In this document: positions 1-7,831 of the stretch, piece after piece
Layout: every line of letters starts with the position of its first letter
Numbering within the stretch: position 1 is the first letter of the stretch
NCBI GenBank assembly: GCA_945869365.1
Contig: CAMBOW010000034.1
Location: 1-17,583, forward strand
Direction: 5' to 3'
Origin: Flavobacterium psychrophilum
GTDB taxonomy: Bacteria; Bacteroidota; Bacteroidia; Flavobacteriales; Flavobacteriaceae
Length of the DNA: 17,583 bases
Position numbers and translations under genes: made by a program
The notes under the pieces: generated by a model
Told to the model about the DNA's origin: nothing
Database searches by the model: none
Seen by the model: only the letters and a program-made list of their open reading frames with translations

Positions 1-104
1 GGAAAGTAAAAGTACACAACATCGAATTGAACCGTAAAGTTCTTGCCGATCTTGCAATGAACCACCCAGAAGCTTTCAAAGCTGTACTTAATAAAGTAAA
101 ATAA
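1..104 (+). CDS. rplT: 50S ribosomal protein L20, 3' end (partial)
   Basis: Only the last 33 codons are present, read from base 3 to a TAA at 102-104. The peptide contains [20 protein letters not shown] followed by FKAVLNKVK, the well-conserved C-terminus of bacterial L20. L20 binds 23S rRNA early in 50S assembly. It is normally the last gene of infC-rpmI-rplT, and the terminator just downstream fits that end position. The start lies outside the window. Confidence 0.93.
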   Translation, partial: KVKVHNIELNRKVLADLAMNHPEAFKAVLNKVK

Positions 105-144
105 ACGTTTTATCAACTCGATTTTTACTCACTTACTATACAAG

Positions 145-170
145 AACCCAGTCGAAAGATTGGGTTTTTT
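145..170 (+). terminator. Rho-independent terminator after rplT
   Basis: AACCCA (145-150) pairs with TGGGTT (161-166). A G-T wobble and TC/GA pairs lie inside and close on a GAAA tetraloop, and a T-run (to 170) follows. It lies 41 bases past the rplT stop and ends rplT before the peptidase gene. Confidence 0.85.
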
Positions 171-235
171 ATTTTACCCAAAACACCAAATACCTACTCG
201 GTTTTAGTATTTTTATGCCCAATAAATTATTCCCT

Positions 236-2371
236 ATGAAAACAAAATTTTATGCACTGATTGCCTTGGTTTTTACCACAACGATTGGCCAAGCGCAATT
301 GAAACAAATTAGCTTGGACGATAGCGTACTACAGCAAAATCGTGCCTTTCGTGCCGATAAACTCACCGGCTTTCAGTGGATTCCAAACAGCAATTCTTAT
401 GTGTATTACACCGATTCTTGGACCAAAATGATGCAGGCCTCAGCCACCAACACCAAAGCGGTAGAATCGGTAAACTTGGCCGAACTAAACAAAGCCATAT
501 CTACCAACCTGAAAAACTTTTTTGGTGTCAGTTGGATAGATGCTACACAGCTTTTGGTTTCAGTTGATGGAAGTTACTACTCCTACTCTACTGCGAGTAA
601 AACCGGAAAAGTAATAGCCAAAACGAGTGAAACCGCCGAAAACCAAACCTGGGACGCGGCTAAAAAACAACTGGCTTTTACCGAAAAAAATAATTTATTT
701 GTACTAACATCTGATCAAAAAACAATTTCCATAACCAACGAAAGCAACCCAGCCATAGTATCGGGTCAGTTTATTGCTAGAAATGAATTTGGGATTGAGA
801 ACGGTATTTTTTGGTCGCCCAAATCAAACTACTTGGCTTTTTACCAAAAAGACCAAAGCGAGGTGGCCGACTACCCAATCTTGGATATTACCACTACTCC
901 CGGTACGTTAGAATCGATTAAGTACCCGATGATTGGGCAAAAGAGCGAAAAACCGCGTTTGGGCATTTATAATTTTGCCACGCAGCAAACGGTTTTCATT
1001 AGCCCGCGATACCAAGCCGACGATTATTTGACCAACGTATCTTGGACCCCTGACGAAAAATACGTACTCATTGCCGAATTGAATCGCGGACAAAACGACA
1101 TGTCATTGAATGTATATGATGCAAACACGGGTACCTATGTGCGAACAATCCTTCGCGAACAAAACAGCAAATGGGTTGAGCCCGAGCATGCGGCCTACTT
1201 CCCTTCGGCTACCTCATCTAATTTTATTTGGTTTAGCGAACAAAGCGGATTCCAAAACTTGTACTACTACTCTATAGAAGGCAAACTCATCAAACAACTC
1301 ACCCAAAACAACTTTCCAGCGCGTGAAATTTTGGGTAACAGCCCCGATGGAAACGAAATTTATTTTACGGCCACAGGAGAAAGCCCGCTCAATATGATGG
1401 CTTATAAAGTGACGTTAAAAGGCAAACAAACCCAACTCACCAAAGAAGCCGGTGTGCATACGGTAGCCATTTCAACTGACGGCAAATGGATTTTTGACGA
1501 ATACAGCAACCACAATACGCCTTCAAAATCCTTATTGATTGATGCCAAAGGAAAAAGTAGTTTATTGATGGAAAGTGCCAACAAATACGATGGCTACATC
1601 ATTGGATCAGCCGAAATCAAAACGATCAAAGCGGCCGATGGCACAACCGATTTACATACCCGTTTGATTAAACCCAGTACTTTTGATCCTTCCAAAAAAT
1701 ACCCGGTTTTGGTGTATGTATACGGAGGGCCACATGCGCAAATGATCACGAATTCGTTTTTGGACGGCGCCAATTTGTGGATGTATTGGATGGCCGAACA
1801 AGGATATTTGGTGTTTACAATAGATAACCGCGGATCGGATAACCGTGGATTTGCTTTTGAAAGTGTAATTCACCGCAACTTGGGTGTAAACGAAATGGAC
1901 GACCAACTGAAAGGAATTGAGTACTTGAAATCATTGCCGTTTGTTGATGCCAATCGTTTGGCATTGCACGGCTGGAGTTATGGCGGATTTATGACCACCT
2001 CACTTCTATTGCGCAAACCCGATGTATTTAAAGTGGGCGTAGCGGGTGGACCAGTTACCGATTGGAGTTACTACGAGGTGATGTATGGCGAACGCTATAT
2101 GGACACACCAGCCGAAAACAAAGAAGGATTTGAGCAGTCCAGCACCTTGAATTACGTAAAAAACTTAAAAGGCAAATTGTTGCTCATACACGGTACATCA
2201 GACGACGTAGTGGTCATGCAAAACAACTTCTCCTTAATCAAGAAATTTGTAGAAGCCCAAAAACAAGTTGACTTTTTCCCCTACCCGATGCACAAACACA
2301 ACGTGCAGGGCAAAGACAGAGTACACCTCATGAAAAAGGTATTGGATTACGTGATTGAAAACAATAAGTAA
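236..2371 (+). CDS. Secreted S9-family (DPP IV-like) serine peptidase
   Basis: Prolyl-oligopeptidase-clan exopeptidase, probably releasing dipeptides (X-Pro or X-Ala) from peptide N-termini outside the cytoplasm. The open frame begins at ATG 215, but ATG 236 is the better start. It gives 711 aa opening directly with a Sec signal peptide (MKTKFYALIALV...TIGQAQ), and an AT-rich TATTTTTA box at 209-216 would place the transcript start downstream of 215. Residue numbers below are for the 711-aa form. The N-terminal part is a DPP IV-type beta-propeller and includes NEFGIENGIFWSPKSNYLAF (about 185-204), the flavobacterial version of the substrate N-terminus-binding segment. The C-terminal alpha/beta hydrolase carries VYVYGGPH, the nucleophile motif HGWSYGG (Ser581), HGTSDD (Asp656/657) and MHKHNV (His688), so the triad is intact. 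The gene stands alone and ends at a strong inverted repeat. The family call is firm; exact substrate preference is inferred. Confidence 0.93.
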   Translation: MKTKFYALIALVFTTTIGQAQLKQISLDDSVLQQNRAFRADKLTGFQWIPNSNSYVYYTDSWTKMMQASATNTKAVESVNLAELNKAISTNLKNFFGVSWIDATQLLVSVDGSYYSYSTASKTGKVIAKTSETAENQTWDAAKKQLAFTEKNNLFVLTSDQKTISITNESNPAIVSGQFIARNEFGIENGIFWSPKSNYLAFYQKDQSEVADYPILDITTTPGTLESIKYPMIGQKSEKPRLGIYNFATQQTVFISPRYQADDYLTNVSWTPDEKYVLIAELNRGQNDMSLNVYDANTGTYVRTILREQNSKWVEPEHAAYFPSATSSNFIWFSEQSGFQNLYYYSIEGKLIKQLTQNNFPAREILGNSPDGNEIYFTATGESPLNMMAYKVTLKGKQTQLTKEAGVHTVAISTDGKWIFDEYSNHNTPSKSLLIDAKGKSSLLMESANKYDGYIIGSAEIKTIKAADGTTDLHTRLIKPSTFDPSKKYPVLVYVYGGPHAQMITNSFLDGANLWMYWMAEQGYLVFTIDNRGSDNRGFAFESVIHRNLGVNEMDDQLKGIEYLKSLPFVDANRLALHGWSYGGFMTTSLLLRKPDVFKVGVAGGPVTDWSYYEVMYGERYMDTPAENKEGFEQSSTLNYVKNLKGKLLLIHGTSDDVVVMQNNFSLIKKFVEAQKQVDFFPYPMHKHNVQGKDRVHLMKKVLDYVIENNK

Positions 2372-2380
2372 TAAAAATTC

Positions 2381-2440
2381 CAATATAAAAATCCCAAATT
2401 CCAATTGGTACATCAGTTGGAATTTGGGATTTTTATATTG
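2381..2440. terminator. Perfect 24-bp inverted repeat, bidirectional terminator
   Basis: Arms 2381-2404 and 2417-2440 are exact reverse complements, separated by a 12-base loop. The GC-containing core (ATCCCAAATTCCAA and its complement) is flanked by AAAAA on the left and TTTTT on the right, so it can terminate in both directions. It sits between the convergent peptidase (stop at 2371) and the minus-strand gene ending at 2452. The octamer-like unit ATTCCAA also recurs at 2377-2383 and 2398-2404, giving a REP-like look. Confidence 0.85.
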
Positions 2441-2451
2441 AAAATTAACCC

Positions 2452-3714
2452 CTAGGTTTTTTGTTTTTTCTTCTTCGCCGCTGGAAACAAAACATTATTT
2501 AGTATAAGGCGAAATCCCGGGGAGTTGGGATGCAAATCAAGTACCGTGGGTTCGTCGCCCACGCGGTGCTGGTAATCTTCTGGATCGTGTCCGCCGTAGA
2601 AGGTGAAAAATCCTTTTCCTTTTTGGCCGTGAATGTAGCGCGCTTCTTCGTTGAGTTCATTCTCGCCCAATACCAAAACGGATGACTTGAGTAAAGAACG
2701 TTCAAAAGCCGTGGTTTGTCCCATAAAACCTTTGATGAGTTGGGTGTGGTTTTGGCACAACATACTGGGAATGACGTCCCATTTGGCCGAAAAATCCATC
2801 AGAGTAAAATAATCTTTTTCAAAAGGAATAATCCGTTTTTCGGTCATGTCAATATCCGAAAACTCATAGTGATCCGGGCGTCTGTCTAAGATAAAATCCT
2901 TGAAGGCAAAACTTTTGCTGTAATCAATTTTGGCTTGGTAATTGGCTTCGCTTTCGTCACCGTCAAACATGGGCTCACAAATATCTACTCCCTCGGCGGC
3001 CAAGGCAATATCAAAACTATCGGTAGCTGAGCACATGGCAAACATGAAGCCGCCGCCAATTACAAAATCGCGAATTTTTTGAGCCACGGACAATTTTTCT
3101 TCCGATACTTTGGCATAGCCCAATTGTGCGGCCATGGCTTCAGCATCTTTCTTTTGCTCAATGTACCAAGGCGCATTCCGATAAGCACCATAGAATTTAC
3201 CGTATTGGCCCGAAAAATCTTCGTGATGCAAATGCAGCCAATCGTACAACAGCAACTGATCAGACAACACCTCTGCATCATATATTGGGGTGAATGGAAT
3301 CTCGGCATAGGTGAGCACCATGGTTACCGCGTCGTCCCAGGGTTGTTTGCCTTTTGGAGTGTATACTGCCACTTTGGGCGCTTTTTCGAGTACCACGGTT
3401 TCCATGTTTTGCGAAGGACTCGAAATTTCTTCCAAAATCTGGTTGGCTTCGGCATCAGACAAAAGCTCAAAACTCACCCCGCGAATTTGGCACTCTTTGC
3501 GAATATCGGGCGAGTCGGGCAACAAGAATGATCCGCCGCGGTAATTGAGCAACCAACTGGCTTTGTATTGTTTGTCCAAACACCAATAGGTTATCCCGTA
3601 GGCCTTGAGGTGGTTCTTTTGCGAAACATCATCCATGGGCAACAAGATAAAGTTGGCCTTTGCGGATAAGGAGATGAGCAAGAGAAAAAGGAATAGTGAA
3701 TTTTTGTTGAACAT
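2452..3714 (-). CDS. Secreted conserved protein with glutamine-amidotransferase-like fold features
   Basis: 420 aa with a clear signal peptide (hydrophobic residues 7-17, likely cleavage after AKA at 20), so exported. From about residue 114 it shows signs of a class I amidotransferase/ThuA-like Rossmann fold: KVAVYT (114-119), the nucleophile-elbow-like GGGFMFAMCSA (220-230, Cys228) and FYGGHDPEDY (372-381), which resembles the terminal G-H-x-E signature of such folds. The tail is Lys-rich (KKKKQK). As I remember it, flavobacterial orthologues are often labelled 'asparagine synthetase B'. Nothing here supports that: there is no N-terminal catalytic Cys2 and no PP-loop SGGxDS motif. No reaction can be assigned. 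It lies 33 bases downstream of the toxin gene, with no obvious promoter of its own in that gap, so it may be read through from the TA promoter or have a promoter inside the toxin gene. Confidence 0.85.
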   Translation of the reverse strand: MFNKNSLFLFLLLISLSAKANFILLPMDDVSQKNHLKAYGITYWCLDKQYKASWLLNYRGGSFLLPDSPDIRKECQIRGVSFELLSDAEANQILEEISSPSQNMETVVLEKAPKVAVYTPKGKQPWDDAVTMVLTYAEIPFTPIYDAEVLSDQLLLYDWLHLHHEDFSGQYGKFYGAYRNAPWYIEQKKDAEAMAAQLGYAKVSEEKLSVAQKIRDFVIGGGFMFAMCSATDSFDIALAAEGVDICEPMFDGDESEANYQAKIDYSKSFAFKDFILDRRPDHYEFSDIDMTEKRIIPFEKDYFTLMDFSAKWDVIPSMLCQNHTQLIKGFMGQTTAFERSLLKSSVLVLGENELNEEARYIHGQKGKGFFTFYGGHDPEDYQHRVGDEPTVLDLHPNSPGFRLILNNVLFPAAKKKKQKT

Positions 3715-3747
3715 TTTTTTGAGATGAGAGACTGAGAGATTAGAGAT

Positions 3748-4038
3748 TTACAACTGATTTTCTACATCCATTCTTTCGTGTAGTATTCTTATAATTTCTA
3801 ATTCAGTTGATTGGTTTATTCGGTAAAAAATGAAATGTGATTTTACTTTTGTTCGCCAATATCCTGTTCTAATGTGATCGAAATTGAAACCAGAGTTTGG
3901 CTTTAAGCAAAGGTATTCCATTTCATCTAACAGCAAATTAAGATACCGGTCGGCTTGATCTACTGACCAATTTTCAAGGGTATAAAGCCAAATGTGTTCT
4001 AAATCATTTTGGGCTTCTTTACTTACTTTATAGTTCAT
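3748..4038 (-). CDS. parE: RelE/ParE-family toxin of a type II toxin-antitoxin pair
   Basis: 96 aa, the usual length of the ParE/RelE plasmid-stabilization family. Visible family features are the N-terminal helix pair KVSKEAQNDLEHIWLYTLEN (4-23), the central YRI/GYWR strands (HIRTGYWRTKVKSHFIFYRI), and the C-terminal strand ELEIIRILHERMDV (78-91) with the RILHxRMD signature. ParE members poison DNA gyrase and RelE members cleave mRNA; the sequence resembles ParE more, but the target is inferred. Its ATG lies inside the end of the antitoxin gene (11-base overlap), so translation is coupled and toxin output is tied to antitoxin synthesis. The frame is intact, suggesting a functional module. Confidence 0.9.
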   Translation of the reverse strand: MNYKVSKEAQNDLEHIWLYTLENWSVDQADRYLNLLLDEMEYLCLKPNSGFNFDHIRTGYWRTKVKSHFIFYRINQSTELEIIRILHERMDVENQL

Positions 4039-4282
4039 TTTTAAGCTGTCTATCTTTCAAGTTCTTCAAAAATGACTCCCGATTAAAATCTTTTACAAAA
4101 CCCGATTTTTCTCCTTTTATCAGTTCGTTGATGAGCTGTGCTTTTTTGGTTTCTTCCTGTTCAAAGAGTCGCAAAGCCGCTCGAACAACTTCACTGGCCG
4201 AAGAAAACTTTCCGGTATTGACTTGTCCGTTAATAAACGAATCAAAATAGTCGCCGAGTAAAATGGAGGTGTTTTTTGCCAT
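4028..4282 (-). CDS. parD: ParD-type ribbon-helix-helix antitoxin
   Basis: 84 aa starting MAKNTSILLGDYFDSFI, with the ParD/CopG-like beta strand (NTSILLGD) followed by the SSASEVVRAALRLFEQEE helices (27-44), the hallmark of the ParD-CC2985 antitoxin family. The C-terminal part (about 50-84, GEKSGFVKDFNRESFLKNL) is the typical segment that wraps the toxin. It is first in the operon, and its stop overlaps the toxin start. The RHH fold predicts autorepression through the palindrome in its promoter (4305-4321). Confidence 0.92.
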   Translation of the reverse strand: MAKNTSILLGDYFDSFINGQVNTGKFSSASEVVRAALRLFEQEETKKAQLINELIKGEKSGFVKDFNRESFLKNLKDRQLKNEL

Positions 4283-4299
4283 ACTGTAATTTTTTATTT

Positions 4300-4329
4300 C
4301 AAAAATACCAATTTATGGTATATCACAAA
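4300..4329 (-). promoter_or_regulatory. parDE promoter with overlapping palindromic operator
   Basis: Read on the minus strand, TTTG (4329-4326), an 18-base spacer and TATTTTTG (4307-4300) match the Bacteroidetes -33/-7 consensus TTTG...TAnnTTTG, 17 bases before the parD ATG. The spacer contains ATACCA-ATTTA-TGGTAT (4305-4321, 6-bp arms), which overlaps the -7 box. That is where an RHH antitoxin would bind to repress. Confidence 0.7.
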
Positions 4330-4360
4330 ACGGAACTTTTGTTTTTTTTATTGCTAATCG

Positions 4361-5905
4361 CTAAAACGGCACCTCACTGTCGTCAAACGAATTCATGGCG
4401 CTGCCAAAGGCTTCATTGGGTGAAGGTAAATTTTTGGTTGTAAACGGATTGTCTTCGCGGTTCATTTTAGAAGGCAAATCGTCGTAGGCTCCACCAAATT
4501 CATCCAAGTTGTCAAATTTACCCAATTGTGCCACAAACTTCAGGCGGATATTTTCGAGCGAACCGTTTCGGTGTTTGGCAATAATAAATTCGGCTTGACC
4601 TCCTGTAGGTGAGGCCTCATCGTCATCCCATTCTTCAATTTTATAGTATTCGGGACGGTAAATAAACGACACGATATCGGCATCTTGTTCAATCGCACCC
4701 GACTCCCTCAAATCCGAGAGTAACGGGCGTTTGCTGGTTCCACGGGTTTCAACCGCACGCGACAACTGCGACAAAGCAATTACTGGCACACTGAGTTCTT
4801 TGGCCAACGCTTTCAAGTTTCGGGAAATGGTCGAAATTTCTTGCTCGCGGTTTCCGCCTCCTTTGCCGTTGCTTCCGCCGGCGGTCATGAGTTGCAAGTA
4901 ATCGACAACAATGAGTTTAATGCCGTGTTGCGAAGCCAATCGACGCGACTTAGCTCGTAAATCAAAGATGGAAAGCGAAGGCGTGTCGTCTATAAACAAA
5001 GGCGCTTTTTCTAAATTTTTTACCTTGATGCTCAATTGCTCCCACTCGTGTTTTTCTAATTTTCCGGTTCTGAGTTTCTCGGAAGACAAACCGGTTTCAG
5101 ACGAAATTAAACGGGTAATCAACTGCACCGAAGACATCTCTAGTGAGAACAAGGCCACCGGATGACCAAAGTCAATCGCAATATTTCGGGCCATCGACAA
5201 CACAAAGGCGGTTTTACCCATACCCGGACGTGCTGCGATGATAATCAAATCGGAAGGCTGCCAGCCCGAGGTGATTTTGTCCAATTTTTCAAAGCCAGTT
5301 GCAATCCCGCTCAAGCCCTCTTTGCTCGCAATTTCTTCGATGCGTTTTTTGGCTTGCAGTACCAAGCTTTGTGCTGTTTCGGAACTGCGTTTGATGTTGC
5401 CTTGGGTTACTTCGTACAAACGCGATTCGGCTCTGTCCAATAAATCAAAAACATCGGTGGTTTCGTCGTAGGATTCTTCGATAAGCTCAGAAGATATTTT
5501 AATCAAACTCCGCTGAATGTATTTCTGCAATATGATGCGCGAGTGAAACTCAATGTGCGCCGAAGACGATATTTTTTGAGTGAGTTGAATTAAATAGTAA
5601 TCGCCACCGGCCAATTCTAAGGTACCGCTTTTGCGCAACTGGGCTGAAACGGTGAGTAAATCAATGGGCTGTGTATCGGTAAATAATTGCACGATGGCTT
5701 CAAAAATATGGCGGTGTCCGTCTTTATAAAACGCATCGGGCTGCAAGATGTCAATCACATCATCAACCCCTTTTTTGTCAATCATCATGGCACCCAACAC
5801 GGCCTCTTCTAAATCCAAAACCTGTGGCGGCAATTTGCCTTTTTCGAGGTTGATGATTGTTGCTTTTTCTAGGCGCTGCGGGCTGGTGTTTCGTACATTT
5901 TCCAT
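4361..5905 (-). CDS. dnaB: Replicative DNA helicase DnaB
   Basis: Hexameric 5'-3' helicase that unwinds the replication fork and recruits primase. ATG 5905 is preferred over the longer frame start at 5995. It gives 514 aa beginning MENVRNTSPQRLEKA, while the extra 30 residues are unlike DnaB and would bring the start next to the accA terminator. The N-terminal DnaB domain (about 25-130) has PPQVLDLEEAVLGAMMIDKK. The RecA-like C-terminal domain has Walker A ARPGMGKT (225-232, Lys231), SLEMS (254-258, catalytic Glu256), Walker B LIVVDYLQLM (331-340), the H3/H4 stretch RPLLSDLRESGAIEQDAD, and the arginine finger in KHRNGS (Arg446). No intein interrupts it. The C-terminal tail ends DDSEVPF. The accA terminator upstream means it has its own promoter, though I found no convincing box. 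Confidence 0.96.
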   Translation of the reverse strand: MENVRNTSPQRLEKATIINLEKGKLPPQVLDLEEAVLGAMMIDKKGVDDVIDILQPDAFYKDGHRHIFEAIVQLFTDTQPIDLLTVSAQLRKSGTLELAGGDYYLIQLTQKISSSAHIEFHSRIILQKYIQRSLIKISSELIEESYDETTDVFDLLDRAESRLYEVTQGNIKRSSETAQSLVLQAKKRIEEIASKEGLSGIATGFEKLDKITSGWQPSDLIIIAARPGMGKTAFVLSMARNIAIDFGHPVALFSLEMSSVQLITRLISSETGLSSEKLRTGKLEKHEWEQLSIKVKNLEKAPLFIDDTPSLSIFDLRAKSRRLASQHGIKLIVVDYLQLMTAGGSNGKGGGNREQEISTISRNLKALAKELSVPVIALSQLSRAVETRGTSKRPLLSDLRESGAIEQDADIVSFIYRPEYYKIEEWDDDEASPTGGQAEFIIAKHRNGSLENIRLKFVAQLGKFDNLDEFGGAYDDLPSKMNREDNPFTTKNLPSPNEAFGSAMNSFDDSEVPF

Positions 5906-5992
5906 AGGGCTAAAGTAGACATTAAAACGGCGAACAGAGGAAGTAGTTATGAAAGTCCACTGTTCATAAATCGCTAATTTTTGTTTATAAGT

Positions 5993-6026
5993 CAAAAAAA
6001 ATCCGAAGCAGTGATGTTTCGGATTT
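5993..6026 (-). terminator. Rho-independent terminator after accA
   Basis: AAATCCGAA (5999-6007) and TTCGGATTT (6018-6026) form a perfect 9-bp stem with a 10-base loop. In the minus-strand direction the stem is followed by a run of eight T (the A-run at 5993-6000 on the plus strand). It lies about 25 bases past the accA stop and separates accA from dnaB. Confidence 0.88.
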
Positions 6027-6050
6027 ACTTTTTAGGGGAATTAAAAGTGA

Positions 6051-7004
6051 TTACTCGTTAAATTCTCCCATTTTGCTGTATTTATCCATTCGTTGTGCCA
6101 CCAATTCGGCTGTTGATAAATCTTTTAATTCGTTGTAGCCTTTCATGATATACTGCTGCACCGTTTTAAAAGTGGTTTCGCGATCGTAATGCGCCCCACC
6201 CAACGGTTCTGGAATAATATCATCGACTAATTTTTGTTTTTTCATGTCTGAGGATGTCAGTTTCAAGGCATCGGCGGCTTGCTCTTTGTATTCCCAACTT
6301 TTCCATAAAATCGAAGAACACGATTCGGGTGAAATTACCGAATACCAGGTATTTTCCATCATGTAAACTCGATCTCCAACACCAATTCCCAAGGCACCTC
6401 CTGAGGCACCTTCGCCCACAATTACAGCGATGATTGGGGTTTTGAGTCGCACCATTTCAAAAATATTGCGTGCAATGGCTTCTCCTTGTCCGCGCTCTTC
6501 GGCTTCTAAACCAGGATAGGCTCCGGGAGTGTCAATTAAAGTAAGTACAGGAATATTGAATTTCTCGGCCATTTTCATCAATCGCAAAGCTTTGCGGTAG
6601 CCTTCGGGATTGGCCATTCCAAAGTTGCGGTACTGACGCGTTTTGGTGTTGTAGCCTTTTTGTTGCCCAATAATCATAAACGATTGGCCATCAATTTTGC
6701 CTAAACCACCTACCATGGCTTTGTCGTCTTTGAAGTTTCGATCGCCAAATAATTCCAAAAAACTATCGCCGCACAAGGCATTGATGTGGTCCATGGTATA
6801 GGGACGATTGGGGTGTCTGGACAACTGAACGCGCTGCCAAGCTGTTAAATTCTTGTAGATTTTACGTTTGGTTTCTTCTAATTTTTTCTCAATTTGCTTG
6901 CAGGTAGTCGTAACATCAACATTGGATTCTTGTCCAATGATCTGGCATTTGTCTAACTGGTCTTCAAGTTCTTTTATGGGAAGCTCAAAATCTAAATATT
7001 CCAT
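6051..7004 (-). CDS. accA: Acetyl-CoA carboxylase carboxyltransferase subunit alpha
   Basis: 317 aa, normal AccA length. With AccD (not in the window) it transfers CO2 from carboxybiotin on AccB to acetyl-CoA, giving malonyl-CoA, the committed step of fatty-acid synthesis. Visible signatures are the N-terminal helical segment with [32 protein letters not shown] (63-74), [20 protein letters not shown], the oxyanion/CoA-binding regions [20 protein letters not shown] (158-177) and [20 protein letters not shown] (197-216), and [17 protein letters not shown]. coli AccA has SPEGC where this has SPESC, a small change. It is transcribed divergently from the PAP2 gene and closed by its own terminator. 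Confidence 0.96.
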   Translation of the reverse strand: MEYLDFELPIKELEDQLDKCQIIGQESNVDVTTTCKQIEKKLEETKRKIYKNLTAWQRVQLSRHPNRPYTMDHINALCGDSFLELFGDRNFKDDKAMVGGLGKIDGQSFMIIGQQKGYNTKTRQYRNFGMANPEGYRKALRLMKMAEKFNIPVLTLIDTPGAYPGLEAEERGQGEAIARNIFEMVRLKTPIIAVIVGEGASGGALGIGVGDRVYMMENTWYSVISPESCSSILWKSWEYKEQAADALKLTSSDMKKQKLVDDIIPEPLGGAHYDRETTFKTVQQYIMKGYNELKDLSTAELVAQRMDKYSKMGEFNE

Positions 7005-7038
7005 AGGATTTGTGCGTTAGTGTTGTTTTTTGGAAGGG

Positions 7039-7046
7039 CAAATATA
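7039..7046 (-). promoter_or_regulatory. accA -7 promoter element
   Basis: On the minus strand this reads TATATTTG, an exact TAnnTTTG match ending 34 bases before the accA ATG. No clear TTTG -33 element is seen at the expected distance. Confidence 0.5.
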
Positions 7047-7071
7047 ATTATTATCTCGTGTTGAATTAAAA

Positions 7072-7088
7072 AAACTTAAAGTAAGTTT
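7072..7088. promoter_or_regulatory. Inverted repeat in the accA/PAP2 divergent region
   Basis: AAACTTA-AAG-TAAGTTT has perfect 7-bp arms with a 3-base centre. It lies between the two divergent -7 boxes, so it could be an operator for either gene. AT-rich sequence makes chance occurrence possible. Confidence 0.3.
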
Positions 7089-7123
7089 AATGATTACAAA
7101 ATATACGAAAACAGAGAATACAA

Positions 7124-7131
7124 TAATTTTG
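7124..7131 (+). promoter_or_regulatory. PAP2 gene -7 promoter element
   Basis: TAATTTTG matches TAnnTTTG exactly and ends 17 bases before the ATG at 7149. A matching -33 box is not evident. Confidence 0.5.
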
Positions 7132-7148
7132 ACTTTTAATACCTTATA

Positions 7149-7820
7149 ATGAAAACCAACATTTTTGCCCTTAAACCATTTGTTTATTTGTGTATTATTT
7201 TCTTGTTATTCTCTGTTATCAGTATGATTTTTATTGATTTTGATGAAATACATTTTTTTATATATAAACAACATTCAAGGTCACTAGATGTATTATTTAA
7301 ATATTTAACAAATTTAGGCGACGGACTTTTTGCAATTGTCACTATACTAGTAATTTGTTGGTTGAAACCTTTAAAATATGTTTGGTTGGGGGCGCTAAGC
7401 TTTGCTATTTCGGGTATACTTTCTCAATTTATAAAAAAAGTAATTTTTCCCTCAGCACTTAGACCAATAAAAGTCTATGACATCAACAAACTTCATCTAA
7501 TAGACGGAGTTACCGTACATAGTTTACATTCATTTCCATCTGGACATACCGCAACTGCTTTTGCCCTATTCATGTTTTTAGCATTTGTGTACCGTAAGAA
7601 TAAAACAGCTCAATATTGTTTTGCATTTATTGCTATTCTGATAGGATATTCAAGAATTTATCTTACCCAACATTTCTTAATTGATGTGATTTGTGGATCC
7701 ATAATTGGAATATTCAGCTTCTTTATTGCCAATGAAATAATAGAAAAATGGCCCTTTTCTTGGTACAATTTTTCATTAAAGTATAAATTGAAAAAAATAA
7801 ATGAAGTGTTACTGTCCTAA
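7149..7820 (+). CDS. PAP2-superfamily membrane phosphatase
   Basis: 223 aa, multi-pass inner-membrane protein with hydrophobic segments near 10-30, 60-80, 82-96, 134-148, 156-172 and 178-197. The three PAP2 catalytic motifs are present: K97-x7-RP (Arg105, one residue longer than the usual x6 spacing), PSGH (130-133, His133 the general acid), and SR-x5-H-x3-D (Ser168, Arg169, nucleophile His175, Asp179). Members remove phosphate from lipid substrates such as undecaprenyl diphosphate, phosphatidate or lipid A. Which substrate is used here cannot be read from sequence. It is convergent with the envelope glycosyltransferase run (11 bases between stops), so a role in recycling or trimming isoprenoid lipid carriers is plausible but inferred. 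It is markedly AT-rich compared with accA and dnaB. No terminator is visible after it. Confidence 0.88.
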   Translation: MKTNIFALKPFVYLCIIFLLFSVISMIFIDFDEIHFFIYKQHSRSLDVLFKYLTNLGDGLFAIVTILVICWLKPLKYVWLGALSFAISGILSQFIKKVIFPSALRPIKVYDINKLHLIDGVTVHSLHSFPSGHTATAFALFMFLAFVYRKNKTAQYCFAFIAILIGYSRIYLTQHFLIDVICGSIIGIFSFFIANEIIEKWPFSWYNFSLKYKLKKINEVLLS

Positions 7821-7831
7821 CATGCAAGTCA

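Noticed and set aside
3079..3531. 150-codon open frame antisense to the secreted amidotransferase-like gene
   Set aside because: Low-plausibility composition and complete overlap with a gene that has a signal peptide and conserved motifs.
2452..3714. Asparagine synthetase B assignment
   Set aside because: No N-terminal Cys glutaminase domain and no ATP-PPase PP-loop, and the protein carries a signal peptide.
5906..5995. 30-residue N-terminal extension of DnaB
   Set aside because: The sequence is unlike any DnaB N-terminus I know. ATG 5905 opens with the expected short leader before PPQVLDLEEAVLGAMMIDKK.
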